NCBI GenBank assembly: GCA_015065605.1
Contig: SVPZ01000022.1
Coordinates: 1-44,883, forward strand
Origin: Oscillospiraceae bacterium
GTDB lineage: Bacteria > Bacillota > Clostridia > Oscillospirales > Acutalibacteraceae
Direction of reading: 5' to 3'
Length of the DNA: 44,883 nucleotides
Shown: one piece after another, positions 25,225 to 34,171 of the stretch
Position numbering within the stretch: position 1 is the first letter of the stretch
How the letters are laid out: every line of letters begins with the position of its first letter
Notes under the pieces: generated by a model
The model's input: only the letters and a program-made list of their open reading frames with translations
Database searches by the model: none
Told to the model about the DNA's origin: nothing
Translations under genes and position numbers: made by a program

Positions 25225-26418
25225 ATGAAAATTTTCGTAGTTAACGCAGGAAGTTCTTCTCTTAAATATCAGCTTATTGATATGGAAACCGAAGGCGTTC
25301 TTGCAAAAGGTCTTTGCGAAAGAATCGGTGTATCCGGTGCTATTACTCATAAGGCTGCTGACGGCAGAGTATATCAGGCTGAAACCGCTATGCCTACTCA
25401 TACCGAGGCTTTTGAAGCAGTTGTTTACGCACTGATGAAAAGTGAAGCAAAGGTTATTGATTCCTTTGATGAAATTTCTGCTATTGGTCACAGAATAGTG
25501 CAGGGTGGTAGTATTTTCTCTAAATCCTGCCTTATTAATCCTACTGTACTTGACCAGATTGACGAGCTTGGCGCTCTTGCTCCTTTACATAATCCTGCTC
25601 ACGTACTTGCCATTAAGGCTTGCATCAAGACCTTTGGTGAAAAAATTCCTCAGGTTGCAGTATTCGATACTTCTTTCCATCAGACTATGGAACCCAAGGT
25701 TTATATGTTTGCTCTTCCTTACGAGTATTATGAAAAATACGGCGTAAGAAAATACGGCGCTCACGGAACTTCTCATCATTTCGTTAGTGACAGAGTTGCT
25801 GTTCTTGAAGGTAAAAACAAGAAGGATCTTAAGATAATCGTTTGCCACATTGGTAACGGTGCTTCCATTACTGCAGTTAAAGACGGCGTTTGCTGTGATA
25901 CCTCTATGGGATTTACTCCTCTTGACGGCTTTATGATGGGTACACGTACCGGTACGCTTGATCCTTCTGCATTAACCTTTATTGCTGAAAAAGAAAATCT
26001 TACTGCTTCTCAGATTAATGATATCTGTAACAAGAAGTCCGGTATGCTTGGCGTATCCGGAGTTTCGAACGATAACCGTGACGTTTGCGCTGCTGCTGAT
26101 GCAGGAAACAAACGCGCTCAGCTTGCCGTTGATATGCAGAGATATCAGATTCTTAAGTTCGTTGGTTCTTACGTAGCTGCTATGAACGGCGTTGACGCTA
26201 TCGCATTTACTGCAGGTATCGGTGAAAACGATCCTGACCTTCGTCAATACGTTTGCGAGAACCTCGGCTACTTAGGCGTTAAGATTGATGATGCAAAGAA
26301 TCACGTTCGCGGCGAAGAGATTAAGATTTCTACCGATGACAGTAAAGTAAACGTTTACGTTATTCCTACTAACGAAGAACTTGCTATCGCTCGTGATACA
26401 TTAGCTCTCATTTCTTAA
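25225..26418 (+). CDS. ackA: Acetate kinase
   Basis: A 397-residue ASKHA-fold kinase that interconverts acetyl phosphate + ADP and acetate + ATP, the ATP-yielding last step of acetate fermentation. Clear motifs are NAGSSSLKYQ at the N-terminus, GHRIVQGG, FDTSFHQTM, YGAHGTSHHFV, HIGNGASITAV, DTSMGFTPLDGFMMGTRTGTLDP split over the active site, and FTAGIGEND near the end. I choose ATG 25225, with AGGAG at 8-base spacing, over an in-frame TTG 21 bases upstream. No pta gene is adjacent, unlike in many Clostridia. The next gene is a galactokinase-like kinase 17 bases on. Confidence 0.97.
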   Translation: MKIFVVNAGSSSLKYQLIDMETEGVLAKGLCERIGVSGAITHKAADGRVYQAETAMPTHTEAFEAVVYALMKSEAKVIDSFDEISAIGHRIVQGGSIFSKSCLINPTVLDQIDELGALAPLHNPAHVLAIKACIKTFGEKIPQVAVFDTSFHQTMEPKVYMFALPYEYYEKYGVRKYGAHGTSHHFVSDRVAVLEGKNKKDLKIIVCHIGNGASITAVKDGVCCDTSMGFTPLDGFMMGTRTGTLDPSALTFIAEKENLTASQINDICNKKSGMLGVSGVSNDNRDVCAAADAGNKRAQLAVDMQRYQILKFVGSYVAAMNGVDAIAFTAGIGENDPDLRQYVCENLGYLGVKIDDAKNHVRGEEIKISTDDSKVNVYVIPTNEELAIARDTLALIS

Positions 26419-26435
26419 TTGAAAGGTTGATTAAT

Positions 26436-27716
26436 TTGAAAATTGCAGACGTAAAAAAAGCAATTTTAGAAGGCAAATACGATAAAACCTTCGCTTTTAT
26501 ATATCCCGACAAGATTGAAAACGTACGTAACCGTTACGTTAAGGCTTGCGATAACTTTTTAAGTTTCTTCGGTGAAAGAGATAATATCCGTATTTTCTCT
26601 GCACCGGGAAGAACCGAGGTTGGCGGTAATCATACCGACCATCAGCACGGCAGAGTTTTGGCAGGTAGCGTTAACCTTGACGTTATAGCAATCGTAAGTG
26701 AAAATAGCGATAATATTATCCGTATTGAATCCGAAGGCTATAAGGTTGATCCCGTTGACCTTAACGATCTTGAAGCCAGAGAAAGCGAATACGGTAAAAC
26801 AAGTGCTTTGATAAGAGGCTGTGCCGCTACCTTTGAAAAAGAAGGATATAAAATCGGTGGCTTTGATGCATTCACTACTTCCGACGTTTTAGGCGGTTCG
26901 GGACTTTCTTCATCTGCTGCTTATGAAGTAATGCTTTGTAACGTATTAAGCGGTTTATTTAACGATTCAAAAGTCAGCAGAGTTGATATTGCAAAATTCT
27001 CTCAGCGCGCTGAACGCGAATTCTTTGGAAAGCCTTGCGGACTTCTCGACCAAATGGCAAGTTCTCAGGGTGGTTTTACCGCAATAGATTTTAAAGATCC
27101 TGCTTCTCCCATCGTTGAAAAAATTGATTTCGATATTGCCGCTCACGGTTATACACTTTGCGTAATTGATACTCACGGTGACCACGCCGACCTTACGGGA
27201 GATTATGCAGACATTACCGTTGAATGTAGAGAAATCAGCCGTTTCTTTGGAAAAGATTTCTTAAGAGATGTTGACGTAAATGAGTTTTATGCTTCAATTG
27301 CTGATTTAAGAGCAAAATTCGGTGACAGAGCTGTTCTCAGAGCAATTCACTTCTTCGCTGATGATAACAGAGCGGAAGAACAGAAAAAGGCTTTGAAACA
27401 AGATAATTTTGAACATTTTCTTGACCTTGTTAACGAATCGGGAGATTCTTCCTATAAGTATTTACAAAACGTCTATTCCACTTCTAACGTAAAGGCGCAG
27501 GGACTTTCTCTTGCTCTTGCAATTACCGAACGCTTCTTAAACGGCGACGGCGCTTGTCGTGTTCACGGCGGTGGTTTTGCAGGAACAATTCAGTGTTATA
27601 TACCAACTGATAGAATTGAAGAATACAGCAAAACGATTAATGCTGTATTTGGAGAGGGAAGCTGTTGCATATTGAATATCCGTCCTATAGGCGGTTGCGA
27701 AATTAAAGTTGATTAA
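26436..27716 (+). CDS. Galactokinase family GHMP kinase
   Basis: A 426-residue GHMP-fold kinase. The galactokinase signature is SAPGRTEVGGNHTDHQHG near residues 56-73, the ATP loop is GGSGLSSSAAYE, and the third motif is VHGGGFAGTIQCYIP. The active-site stretch CGLLDQMASSQGG is present. The expected reaction is phosphorylation of galactose at O1 for the Leloir pathway; relatives act on other sugars such as GalNAc, so I leave the symbol blank. I choose TTG 26436, nine bases after GAAAGG, over TTG 26427, which abuts that RBS. It follows ackA closely and is probably co-transcribed. There is no galT or galE in view. A bidirectional terminator follows. Confidence 0.85.
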   Translation: MKIADVKKAILEGKYDKTFAFIYPDKIENVRNRYVKACDNFLSFFGERDNIRIFSAPGRTEVGGNHTDHQHGRVLAGSVNLDVIAIVSENSDNIIRIESEGYKVDPVDLNDLEARESEYGKTSALIRGCAATFEKEGYKIGGFDAFTTSDVLGGSGLSSSAAYEVMLCNVLSGLFNDSKVSRVDIAKFSQRAEREFFGKPCGLLDQMASSQGGFTAIDFKDPASPIVEKIDFDIAAHGYTLCVIDTHGDHADLTGDYADITVECREISRFFGKDFLRDVDVNEFYASIADLRAKFGDRAVLRAIHFFADDNRAEEQKKALKQDNFEHFLDLVNESGDSSYKYLQNVYSTSNVKAQGLSLALAITERFLNGDGACRVHGGGFAGTIQCYIPTDRIEEYSKTINAVFGEGSCCILNIRPIGGCEIKVD

Positions 27717-27724
27717 ATGTAAAA

Positions 27725-27757
27725 AAATAAAGCCTCGACTGAGGCTTTATTTTTTTA
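27725..27757. terminator. Bidirectional intrinsic terminator
   Basis: AAATAAAGCCTC-GACT-GAGGCTTTATTT with A- and T-runs, between the convergent galactokinase-like gene and potD. Confidence 0.92.
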
Positions 27758-28864
27758 ATGAAGTTTAACGTCTATCCACAAATCTTCGTAATAGAAACGT
27801 ATATCCTTGTTCAAATCGTGATAATATTCGGTTTTTGGAGTTTTATCCTCAGGCGGATAGAGAATTTCATTTCCATAGTAATAATAGTCGGGATTGTTAA
27901 ATACGGTTGTATTTGGTGACGCATAGCCGATATATTCGGCATTTGCAAGTGCTATATCGGGTTCCAAAAGGAAATTAATATAAAGCATTGCTGCTTCATA
28001 ATTTTGACAGCAAGAGGGAATACATACCGCATCAACGAATATATTGGTACCTTCTTTCGGATAGAAGAATGCCAAATCTTCATTTACCTCATACATAGTA
28101 AGATAGTCACCTGCATAGTACGGAGCAATAGCGGCTTCGCCCGTTTCCATTTTACCGTAAACTTCATCCATAACGTACGATTGCAAATACTGTTTTTGGT
28201 CTTTTAACAGTTCAACCGCTTTATCCCAGTCCGCCTTTTTTTCACTATTTACACTTATTCCGCCGTAAAATTGCGCCGTCATAAAGGCATCTCTTGGATT
28301 GCTGAACATTAGCGTCTGATTTTTGTACTTTTCATCCCAAAAAACGCTCCAGCTTTCCTCAATGTTCTGTACCATAGATGTATTATAAATTACACCTACC
28401 ATACCAACGCTATAGGGAACGGTATATTTGTTTTCGGGGTCAAAGTACTGACCCTTGTATTTTTCGTCGATGTTGCCGTAGTTGGTGATTTTCGTATAAT
28501 CGATGGGAAGAAGCATACCTTCACTCATCATACGGCTTATCATATAATCTGACGGAATTATAATATCGTATGAAACGCCTGCTGTTCTAAGCTGTGAATA
28601 CATTGTTTCGTTACTCTCAAAAGTAGAGTAATTAACCTTAATTCCTGTAATTCTCTCAAATTCTTTGTTTACGTCAATGCTTTCATCACTGCCGTCGGAA
28701 ATATATTCACCCCAGTTATACACGTTTAAAACTGTACCTTTAAGATTGTTGGTATAATCGGCCTGTAGGTCGAGTTCAAAGTATTCGTAACCGCAACCGG
28801 AAAATGAGAAAAGCGATAGGCATAATACGAAAACAAGAAGTAAATTTAAAATTCTTTTCATCAT
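27755..28864 (-). CDS. potD: Spermidine/putrescine ABC transporter, substrate-binding lipoprotein
   Basis: A 369-residue periplasmic-type binding protein. A signal peptide with a lipobox (LFSFSGC, lipidated C24) anchors it to the outer face of the membrane. LNVYNWGEYIS and the downstream YDIIIPSDYMI and YTVPYSVGMVGVIYN are the polyamine-binding protein signatures; W and D residues in these stretches line the amine site in PotD/PotF. It is the last gene of potABCD and overlaps potC by 4 bases (ATGA). Two adjacent Met codons can start it; the second fits GAGGTG slightly better. Putrescine against spermidine preference cannot be told. Confidence 0.93.
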   Translation of the reverse strand: MMKRILNLLLVFVLCLSLFSFSGCGYEYFELDLQADYTNNLKGTVLNVYNWGEYISDGSDESIDVNKEFERITGIKVNYSTFESNETMYSQLRTAGVSYDIIIPSDYMISRMMSEGMLLPIDYTKITNYGNIDEKYKGQYFDPENKYTVPYSVGMVGVIYNTSMVQNIEESWSVFWDEKYKNQTLMFSNPRDAFMTAQFYGGISVNSEKKADWDKAVELLKDQKQYLQSYVMDEVYGKMETGEAAIAPYYAGDYLTMYEVNEDLAFFYPKEGTNIFVDAVCIPSCCQNYEAAMLYINFLLEPDIALANAEYIGYASPNTTVFNNPDYYYYGNEILYPPEDKTPKTEYYHDLNKDIRFYYEDLWIDVKLH

Positions 28865-29661
28865 ATTACACCTCGTTTCTTTTCAGAACGTGCAAGAGTA
28901 ATGTTATAAAGAAGCATTAAAGCAAACACAGTTATAAATATTATTGTTGAAAGTGCGTATGTATCGGGAGTTACCGTACGTTTGGTCATATTATAAATAA
29001 CTATAGGCAAAGTTTGATAATGACCGCAGGTAAAGTAACTGATTACAAAGTCGTCAAGAGAAAGAGTAAACGCCATTATAAATCCTGTGAAAATACCACT
29101 TGAAATAGAAGGAAGCACAACCTTGAAGAAAGCCTTTAACGGCGTACAACCCAAATCCATTGCAGCTTGTTCTAAGGCGGGGTCGGTTTGCTTTAATTTA
29201 GGTAATACCGAAAGAATTACGTACGGAAGATTAAAGGTGATATGTGCGATCAATACCGTAAAGAAGCCTAACGACTCGGTCAGGCCGAATAATTTTCCGC
29301 AGAAAATAAACAAAAGCATAAGAGAAACACCCGTTACTATATCTGCATTCATCATAGGGATATTCGTAACCGACATAATGGCGGATTTGGCTAATTTGCT
29401 CTTTAAAGTAGTAATTCCCACCGATGCGGCTGTGCCGAGTACTGTTGATATTGTAGCAGACAGTATAGCAATTAATAACGTGTGCTTAAGCGCTTCAAGC
29501 ATTTCACTGTTAAATACGAGTTCTGCATACCAACCAAGTGAAAATCCTTCAAAAACCCAAACACTTGATCCACTGTTGAAGGAAAATACTATCATAACGG
29601 CGATAGGGGCGTATAGGAAGAGTATGATAAGTGCCATATATATTTTAGAAAGAATCTTCAT
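28861..29661 (-). CDS. potC: Spermidine/putrescine ABC transporter permease PotC
   Basis: A 266-residue permease with six predicted membrane helices. The cytoplasmic EAA loop reads EQAAMDLGCTPLKAFFKVVLP (about 162-182), which docks onto the PotA ATPase. The family hallmark FTLSLDDFVISYF follows. It overlaps potB and potD by 4 bases each, so all three are translationally coupled. With PotB it forms the membrane channel of the polyamine importer. Confidence 0.94.
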   Translation of the reverse strand: MKILSKIYMALIILFLYAPIAVMIVFSFNSGSSVWVFEGFSLGWYAELVFNSEMLEALKHTLLIAILSATISTVLGTAASVGITTLKSKLAKSAIMSVTNIPMMNADIVTGVSLMLLFIFCGKLFGLTESLGFFTVLIAHITFNLPYVILSVLPKLKQTDPALEQAAMDLGCTPLKAFFKVVLPSISSGIFTGFIMAFTLSLDDFVISYFTCGHYQTLPIVIYNMTKRTVTPDTYALSTIIFITVFALMLLYNITLARSEKKRGVI

Positions 29662-30485
29662 ATAAGCACACCTCCATCCTCACCGTCAGAAACTCTGTTC
29701 ATTATAAACAGAGAAACGAGAATTATCATCATTAGTACAAGTGAAATAGAAGAAGCAACGTTATAGTAATCGGGACCGAGGTTAAACAGGTATTCAATTA
29801 CGTCACCGATAAGCATGGTTTTGTTGCCACCGAGCTTTTGGGAAATGTAGAAGGTGCTGACACTGGGTACAAACACCATAGTAATTCCTGAAATTACACC
29901 CGGAAGGCTTAAAGGAAAAATAACCTTTTTGATAACGTTTAATCTGTTTGAGCCTAAATCTTCAGCCGCACCTATAAGTGAATTATCTATTTTAGACATA
30001 ACGTTAAAAATAGGTAAAATCATATACGGCAAAAAGTCGTAAACCATACCAAGTATAACGGTACCGGGACGATTAATAAGATGAAGCGGTCCAATACCGA
30101 ATTTTTGTAAAACAGTATTAATGATACCTGTGTTAGATAAAATTGTAATCCAAGAATACGTGCGTATAAGGAAGTTAGTCCACATCGGAAGCATTGTGAG
30201 TATCATCATAAAACGTTGAGTGGACGGTTTGCATTTTGTCATAAAATATGCAAGAGGATAGGCAATAATAAGTGTAATGATGGTTGAAATAAACGCGTAA
30301 AGCAACGAAATAAGGAAAGCATTTTTATATCTGCCAAGATTTGCAAAATTTGAAAAAGAAAACACACCGTTTGCATCGGTAAGGGCATAATAACCCATTA
30401 TAAAAAGAGGTATGATTATAAAAAGCGCAGACCAAATTACGTAGGGAGCACGTAAAAACAACTGTCCTAAAGATGATTTTTTCAC
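29658..30485 (-). CDS. potB: Spermidine/putrescine ABC transporter permease PotB
   Basis: A 275-residue permease with six predicted membrane helices, including an N-terminal one ([20 protein letters not shown]). The EAA loop reads [21 protein letters not shown] (about 171-191). [19 protein letters not shown] is the typical PotB core sequence. The start is GTG 30485, overlapping the potA stop as GTGA. It pairs with PotC. Confidence 0.94.
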   Translation of the reverse strand: MKKSSLGQLFLRAPYVIWSALFIIIPLFIMGYYALTDANGVFSFSNFANLGRYKNAFLISLLYAFISTIITLIIAYPLAYFMTKCKPSTQRFMMILTMLPMWTNFLIRTYSWITILSNTGIINTVLQKFGIGPLHLINRPGTVILGMVYDFLPYMILPIFNVMSKIDNSLIGAAEDLGSNRLNVIKKVIFPLSLPGVISGITMVFVPSVSTFYISQKLGGNKTMLIGDVIEYLFNLGPDYYNVASSISLVLMMIILVSLFIMNRVSDGEDGGVLI

Positions 30486-31597
30486 TCTTCATCCTCCTCT
30501 AAATCGGAAAGATGGTCAATTTCGTCACTATAAGAACTATAGTCACCGTACTTACCGGAATATTCGGATTTCTTCATTATATGTATAGCATCCGGTTCGA
30601 TATAAAGACCTACTCGTTCGTTTTCTTTGTGCTCATCGGTAGTCTGAATCATCCATTTGAAACCTCCGATATCAACGATAATTTCATAATGGACACCAAG
30701 GAATGTAACAGAAGTAACGGTACCTGTAAGCATACCTTTTTCGATAGGAACAATGTCAACGTCTTCGGGACGAACAACAACGTCAACCTTTTCGTTTTCG
30801 CCGAAACCTGCGTCAAGACAGGGGAAGGTTTGTCCTGAAAATTCGGCAAGATAGTCTTTTTTCATAATACCGTCGAGTATATTTGATTCGCCGATGAAAT
30901 CTGCAACAAAAGCGTTGGTGGGTTCATTATAAATATCTTTCGGAGTGCCGATTTGCTGAATTTTACCATTATCCATAACAACCACACGGTCAGACATAGA
31001 AAGCGCTTCTTCCTGATCGTGTGTAACGAACACAAAAGTAATACCGAGCTGTTGCTGAATTTTTTTGAGTTCGTTTTGCATATCTTTTCTAAGCTTCAGG
31101 TCAAGAGCGGCAAGAGGCTCGTCAAGAAGTAAAACACGGGGGTTATTAGCGATAGCTCGTGCAATTGCAACACGTTGTTGCTGACCACCCGAAAGATTAT
31201 GAATTTTTCTTTTTTCCATGCCGCTTAAATTTACGAGTTTAAGCATTTCTTCAACTTTTTCTTTAATCTCTTTTTCGGGAAGTTTTTTTATTCTTAATCC
31301 GAAAGCAACGTTTTCAAATACGTTAAGATGAGGGAAGAGGGCGTAACGCTGAAAAATGGTATTAACTTGACGCTTATAAGCGGGAACGCCGTTGATCTTT
31401 TCTCCGGCAAAAACAATATCACCTTCATCGGGAGATAAAAAGCCTGCGATTATACGTAAGGTTGTAGTTTTTCCACAGCCTGACGGGCCAAGCAAAGTGA
31501 TAAATTCTTTATCGTGTATGTTAAGATTAATTTGGTCAAGCACCTTTTCGTTTTCAAACGACATAGATATATTTTTCAGTTCAATTATATTTTCCAT
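30482..31597 (-). CDS. potA: Spermidine/putrescine ABC transporter ATPase PotA
   Basis: A 371-residue ATPase of the polyamine importer. Walker A is GPSGCGKTT (37-45), the signature SGGQQQR, Walker B VLLLDEP and the H-loop FVTHDQEEA. The C-terminal ~90 residues (from about 265) form a TOBE-type regulatory domain with [12 protein letters not shown]. The C-terminus ends in an acidic run (LSDLEEDEE). It is the first gene of potABCD, with RBS AAGGAAGGG before the ATG. A palindrome just downstream of its promoter is a candidate operator. Confidence 0.95.
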   Translation of the reverse strand: MENIIELKNISMSFENEKVLDQINLNIHDKEFITLLGPSGCGKTTTLRIIAGFLSPDEGDIVFAGEKINGVPAYKRQVNTIFQRYALFPHLNVFENVAFGLRIKKLPEKEIKEKVEEMLKLVNLSGMEKRKIHNLSGGQQQRVAIARAIANNPRVLLLDEPLAALDLKLRKDMQNELKKIQQQLGITFVFVTHDQEEALSMSDRVVVMDNGKIQQIGTPKDIYNEPTNAFVADFIGESNILDGIMKKDYLAEFSGQTFPCLDAGFGENEKVDVVVRPEDVDIVPIEKGMLTGTVTSVTFLGVHYEIIVDIGGFKWMIQTTDEHKENERVGLYIEPDAIHIMKKSEYSGKYGDYSSYSDEIDHLSDLEEDEE

Positions 31598-31692
31598 TAA
31601 TTATCCCTTCCTTGAGGTACGTTAATATACTAAAAAAAGACCGCCCATTTCAAAGCAAAAAATAATGCAGAAATAACGGTATAAACGTTAAT

Positions 31693-31709
31693 ATGAATAT
31701 AATATTCAT
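31693..31709. promoter_or_regulatory. 17-bp palindrome in the potA leader, candidate operator
   Basis: ATGAATAT-A-ATATTCAT is a perfect 8-1-8 inverted repeat, placed just after the expected potABCD transcription start. A repressor dimer here would control polyamine uptake; no regulator gene is adjacent. Confidence 0.5.
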
Positions 31710-31717
31710 TTTAAATA

Positions 31718-31746
31718 AATATATGTCAAAAAGTCTTTAATGTCAA
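31718..31746 (-). promoter_or_regulatory. Promoter of potABCD
   Basis: On the minus strand TTGACA (complement of 31741-31746), 17-base spacer, TATATT (complement of 31718-31723). A second TTGACA occurs inside the spacer (complement of 31724-31729). The leader to potA is about 110 bases and holds two copies of ACGTTAATAT (31619 and 31685). Confidence 0.75.
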
Positions 31747-31917
31747 GAGTTTTTTTGACATTTTTCGTCTCTATCTCGTATAGAAATCTATGGAAAAAAT
31801 ATATACTTTGTTTTTCTTTCGTTTTCTCTTGTTTTCTCGTGTTTACTCATTTTTTGTATTTTGCAAAAGTACTGCTGAACCATTGCAAAAAAACCGAAAA
31901 AAATTAGCAACTTAGTA
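31747..31917. other. Intergenic region between potA and ruvC promoters
   Basis: The 381-base gap 31598-31978 holds the divergent potA and ruvC control signals. This middle part is AT-rich with pyrimidine runs (TTTTCTTTCGTTTTCTCTTG) and shows no gene, terminator or complete LexA box. I see nothing else in it. Confidence 0.6.
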
Positions 31918-31946
31918 TTGCTCATTTATATTAATTGTGCTATAAT
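31918..31946 (+). promoter_or_regulatory. Promoter of the ruvCAB run
   Basis: TTGCTC (31918-31923), 17-base spacer, TG-extended TATAAT (31941-31946). No GAAC-N4-GTTC box overlaps it, so I see no sign of SOS control of ruvCAB here. Confidence 0.8.
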
Positions 31947-31978
31947 ATATTAAATATGTAAAAGGGGAGTGTCGGCTT

Positions 31979-32482
31979 TTGATAATATTAGGAATTGATC
32001 CCGGATATGCATTAATAGGATACGGCGTTGTTTCTTACACAGCCGGACGATTTAAAACGATTAATTTCGGTGCTGTTACCACTTCTCCCAGCCTTACTTT
32101 CCCTCAACGTCTTGAGGTCATTTATCGTGACATCAATCAGTTAATTAATGAATTTAAACCCGATGCTATGTCTATTGAAAAACTGTTTTTTAATACAAAT
32201 ACAACAACTGCTATCGATGTTGCTCAGGCAAGAGGTACTATTCTTCTCGCGGCGCAAATGAACGGTGTACCAATTTACGAATACACACCTCTTCAGGTTA
32301 AGTCGGCTGTTGTTGGTTTTGGCAGAGCCGAAAAAGGACAGGTTATGGAAATGACGCGCTCCTTACTTGGATTATCTAAAGTACCGAAACCCGATGATAC
32401 TGCCGATGCTCTCGCTCTTGCAATATGTCACGCAAATACGGGAACGGGCAAATTTGCTAAAATTATGAAAGGGGAAAACTAA
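31979..32482 (+). CDS. ruvC: Crossover junction endodeoxyribonuclease RuvC
   Basis: A 167-residue RNase H-fold resolvase that cuts Holliday junctions symmetrically. Acidic catalytic residues are visible as D7 (GIDPGY), E67 (SIEKLFF) and D140/D143 (PDDTADALA), closely matching E. coli RuvC. The start is TTG 31979, with AGGGGAG upstream; no in-frame ATG is better placed. It is directly followed by ruvA with no gap, and then ruvB, giving the full branch-migration and resolution set. Confidence 0.96.
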   Translation: MIILGIDPGYALIGYGVVSYTAGRFKTINFGAVTTSPSLTFPQRLEVIYRDINQLINEFKPDAMSIEKLFFNTNTTTAIDVAQARGTILLAAQMNGVPIYEYTPLQVKSAVVGFGRAEKGQVMEMTRSLLGLSKVPKPDDTADALALAICHANTGTGKFAKIMKGEN

Positions 32483-33085
32483 ATGATTTCTTCTCTTAAA
32501 GGTCAACTTATTTATCTTGAACCTACTTTTTGTATTGTAGAATGTTCGGGTGTGGGATTCAGATGCTATATCTCTTCTAAAACTCTTGGTGCAATGCCCA
32601 AAGTAGGCGAACAGGTTCAACTTTTTACTTATATGTCAGTTAAAGAAGATGCAATTGATTTGTATGGCTTTAACGATATGAACGATTTATCATGTTTTAA
32701 GTTGATTACCTCGGTTAGCGGCGTCGGTCCCAAAATAGGTATTGCGCTTCTTTCTACTTTTAACGCTGAGCAGATTTCAATGTATATTGCAAGTAACGAC
32801 CCTAAATCTTTAACAGCTGCTTCGGGTGTTGGACTAAAACTTTCACAACGAATTATTTTAGAGCTTAAGGACAAGGTTGCTTCCATTCCCGTTGCTAATA
32901 ATTCCGACGTTATTGCTGTAACAACCGCAAACTCTAATTCCTATTCAAAAGAAGCCGTATCTGCTTTGGTTGCTCTTGGATATTCACAAAGCGAGGCATC
33001 GCTTGCTGTTGGAAAGTGTCCTCAGGATTTACCTGTTGAACAACTTATAAAAGAAGCTTTGAAACTTCTTGTCAGGATGGTGTAA
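32483..33085 (+). CDS. ruvA: Holliday junction DNA helicase subunit RuvA
   Basis: A 200-residue junction-binding protein. The N-terminal OB-fold begins MISSLKGQLIYLEPTFCIVE. Two helix-hairpin-helix units follow (SVSGVGPKIGIALLS and AASGVGLKLSQRIILELKDK). The C-terminal domain III (EAVSALVALGYSQSEASLAV) contacts RuvB. RuvA holds the junction in a square-planar form for RuvB to pump. The ATG follows the ruvC stop immediately and uses an RBS (AAGGGG) inside the end of ruvC. Confidence 0.96.
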   Translation: MISSLKGQLIYLEPTFCIVECSGVGFRCYISSKTLGAMPKVGEQVQLFTYMSVKEDAIDLYGFNDMNDLSCFKLITSVSGVGPKIGIALLSTFNAEQISMYIASNDPKSLTAASGVGLKLSQRIILELKDKVASIPVANNSDVIAVTTANSNSYSKEAVSALVALGYSQSEASLAVGKCPQDLPVEQLIKEALKLLVRMV

Positions 33086-33088
33086 AGT

Positions 33089-34156
33089 ATGATAGAAACT
33101 ACCGATTACAATATTGATGATTTTGAAGGACGTATTGTTTCTCCTGAATACAGTAATATTGATGTAGATAACGAAGTCACTTTAAGACCTAAATCTCTTG
33201 ACGAGTACGTTGGACAGGAAAAAGCGAAAGATAATTTAAGAATTTACATTAAAGCTGCTCTTGCACGTAAAGAGTCACTTGACCACGTATTATTATATGG
33301 CCCTCCCGGACTTGGTAAAACCACTCTTTCTACAATCATCGCAAAAGAAATGGGTGTTAACTTAAGAATTACCTCAGGTCCTGCCATTGAAAAACAAGGT
33401 GATTTGGTTGCACTTCTTACAAATCTTAATGAAGGCGACGTTTTGTTTATTGATGAAATTCACCGTCTTTCCCGAAACGTAGAAGAAATTTTATATCCCG
33501 CTATGGAAGACTTTTCGGTTGATATAATTATCGGTAAAGGACCTTCCGCCCGATCAATAAGACTTGACGTTCCGCATTTTACTTTGGTAGGCGCCACTAC
33601 AAGAAGCGGACAGTTAACCGCTCCGCTCAGAGATAGATTCGGTGTTCTTTTAAGACTTGAGCTCTATACTCCCGACGAACTTGCTCAGATAGTTGTGCGT
33701 TCAGCAAACATCCTCGGTATTGCTATTGATTATGATGGCGCTTTAGAGATTGCTTCACGTTCACGCGGTACGCCACGTATTGCTAACCGACTGTTAAAGA
33801 GGGTCAGAGATATTGCTCAAATCGAATTTGATGGCGCTATTACTGTTGAAGTTGCTAAATCGGCTTTATCCAGATTTGAAATAGATGAGCTTGGTCTTGA
33901 TGATTTTGACCGAAAAATGTTGACGACAATAATACACAATTACGGTGGTGGCCCCGTTGGTCTTGATACTCTTGCCGCTGCTGTAGGCGAAGAGGCAATA
34001 ACCATTGAGGACGTATATGAACCTTATCTTATGCAAATAGGCTTTTTGACAAGAACTGCAAGGGGCAGATGTGTTACAAAACTCGCTTATGAGCATTTGG
34101 AAATTCCTTATAACGACCATAACTGCTGTTCGTCGCAGCAAACAATAACATTTTAA
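33089..34156 (+). CDS. ruvB: Holliday junction branch migration ATPase RuvB
   Basis: A 355-residue AAA+ motor. Walker A is GPPGLGKTT (71-79), Walker B FIDEIHRL, sensor 1 GATTRSG, the arginine-finger region APLRDRFG and sensor 2 [15 protein letters not shown]. The C-terminal winged helix ([15 protein letters not shown]) binds DNA. After the family's usual end at [12 protein letters not shown] it has a short extension with DHNCCSSQQ, not seen in typical RuvB. Three bases separate it from ruvA. Confidence 0.96.
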   Translation: MIETTDYNIDDFEGRIVSPEYSNIDVDNEVTLRPKSLDEYVGQEKAKDNLRIYIKAALARKESLDHVLLYGPPGLGKTTLSTIIAKEMGVNLRITSGPAIEKQGDLVALLTNLNEGDVLFIDEIHRLSRNVEEILYPAMEDFSVDIIIGKGPSARSIRLDVPHFTLVGATTRSGQLTAPLRDRFGVLLRLELYTPDELAQIVVRSANILGIAIDYDGALEIASRSRGTPRIANRLLKRVRDIAQIEFDGAITVEVAKSALSRFEIDELGLDDFDRKMLTTIIHNYGGGPVGLDTLAAAVGEEAITIEDVYEPYLMQIGFLTRTARGRCVTKLAYEHLEIPYNDHNCCSSQQTITF

Positions 34157-34171
34157 CCGAAAAGAGATTTT

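Noticed and set aside
31874-31890. Possible LexA box upstream of ruvC
   Set aside because: Only the half-site GAAC is present (GAACCATTGCAA); the GTTC partner is missing.
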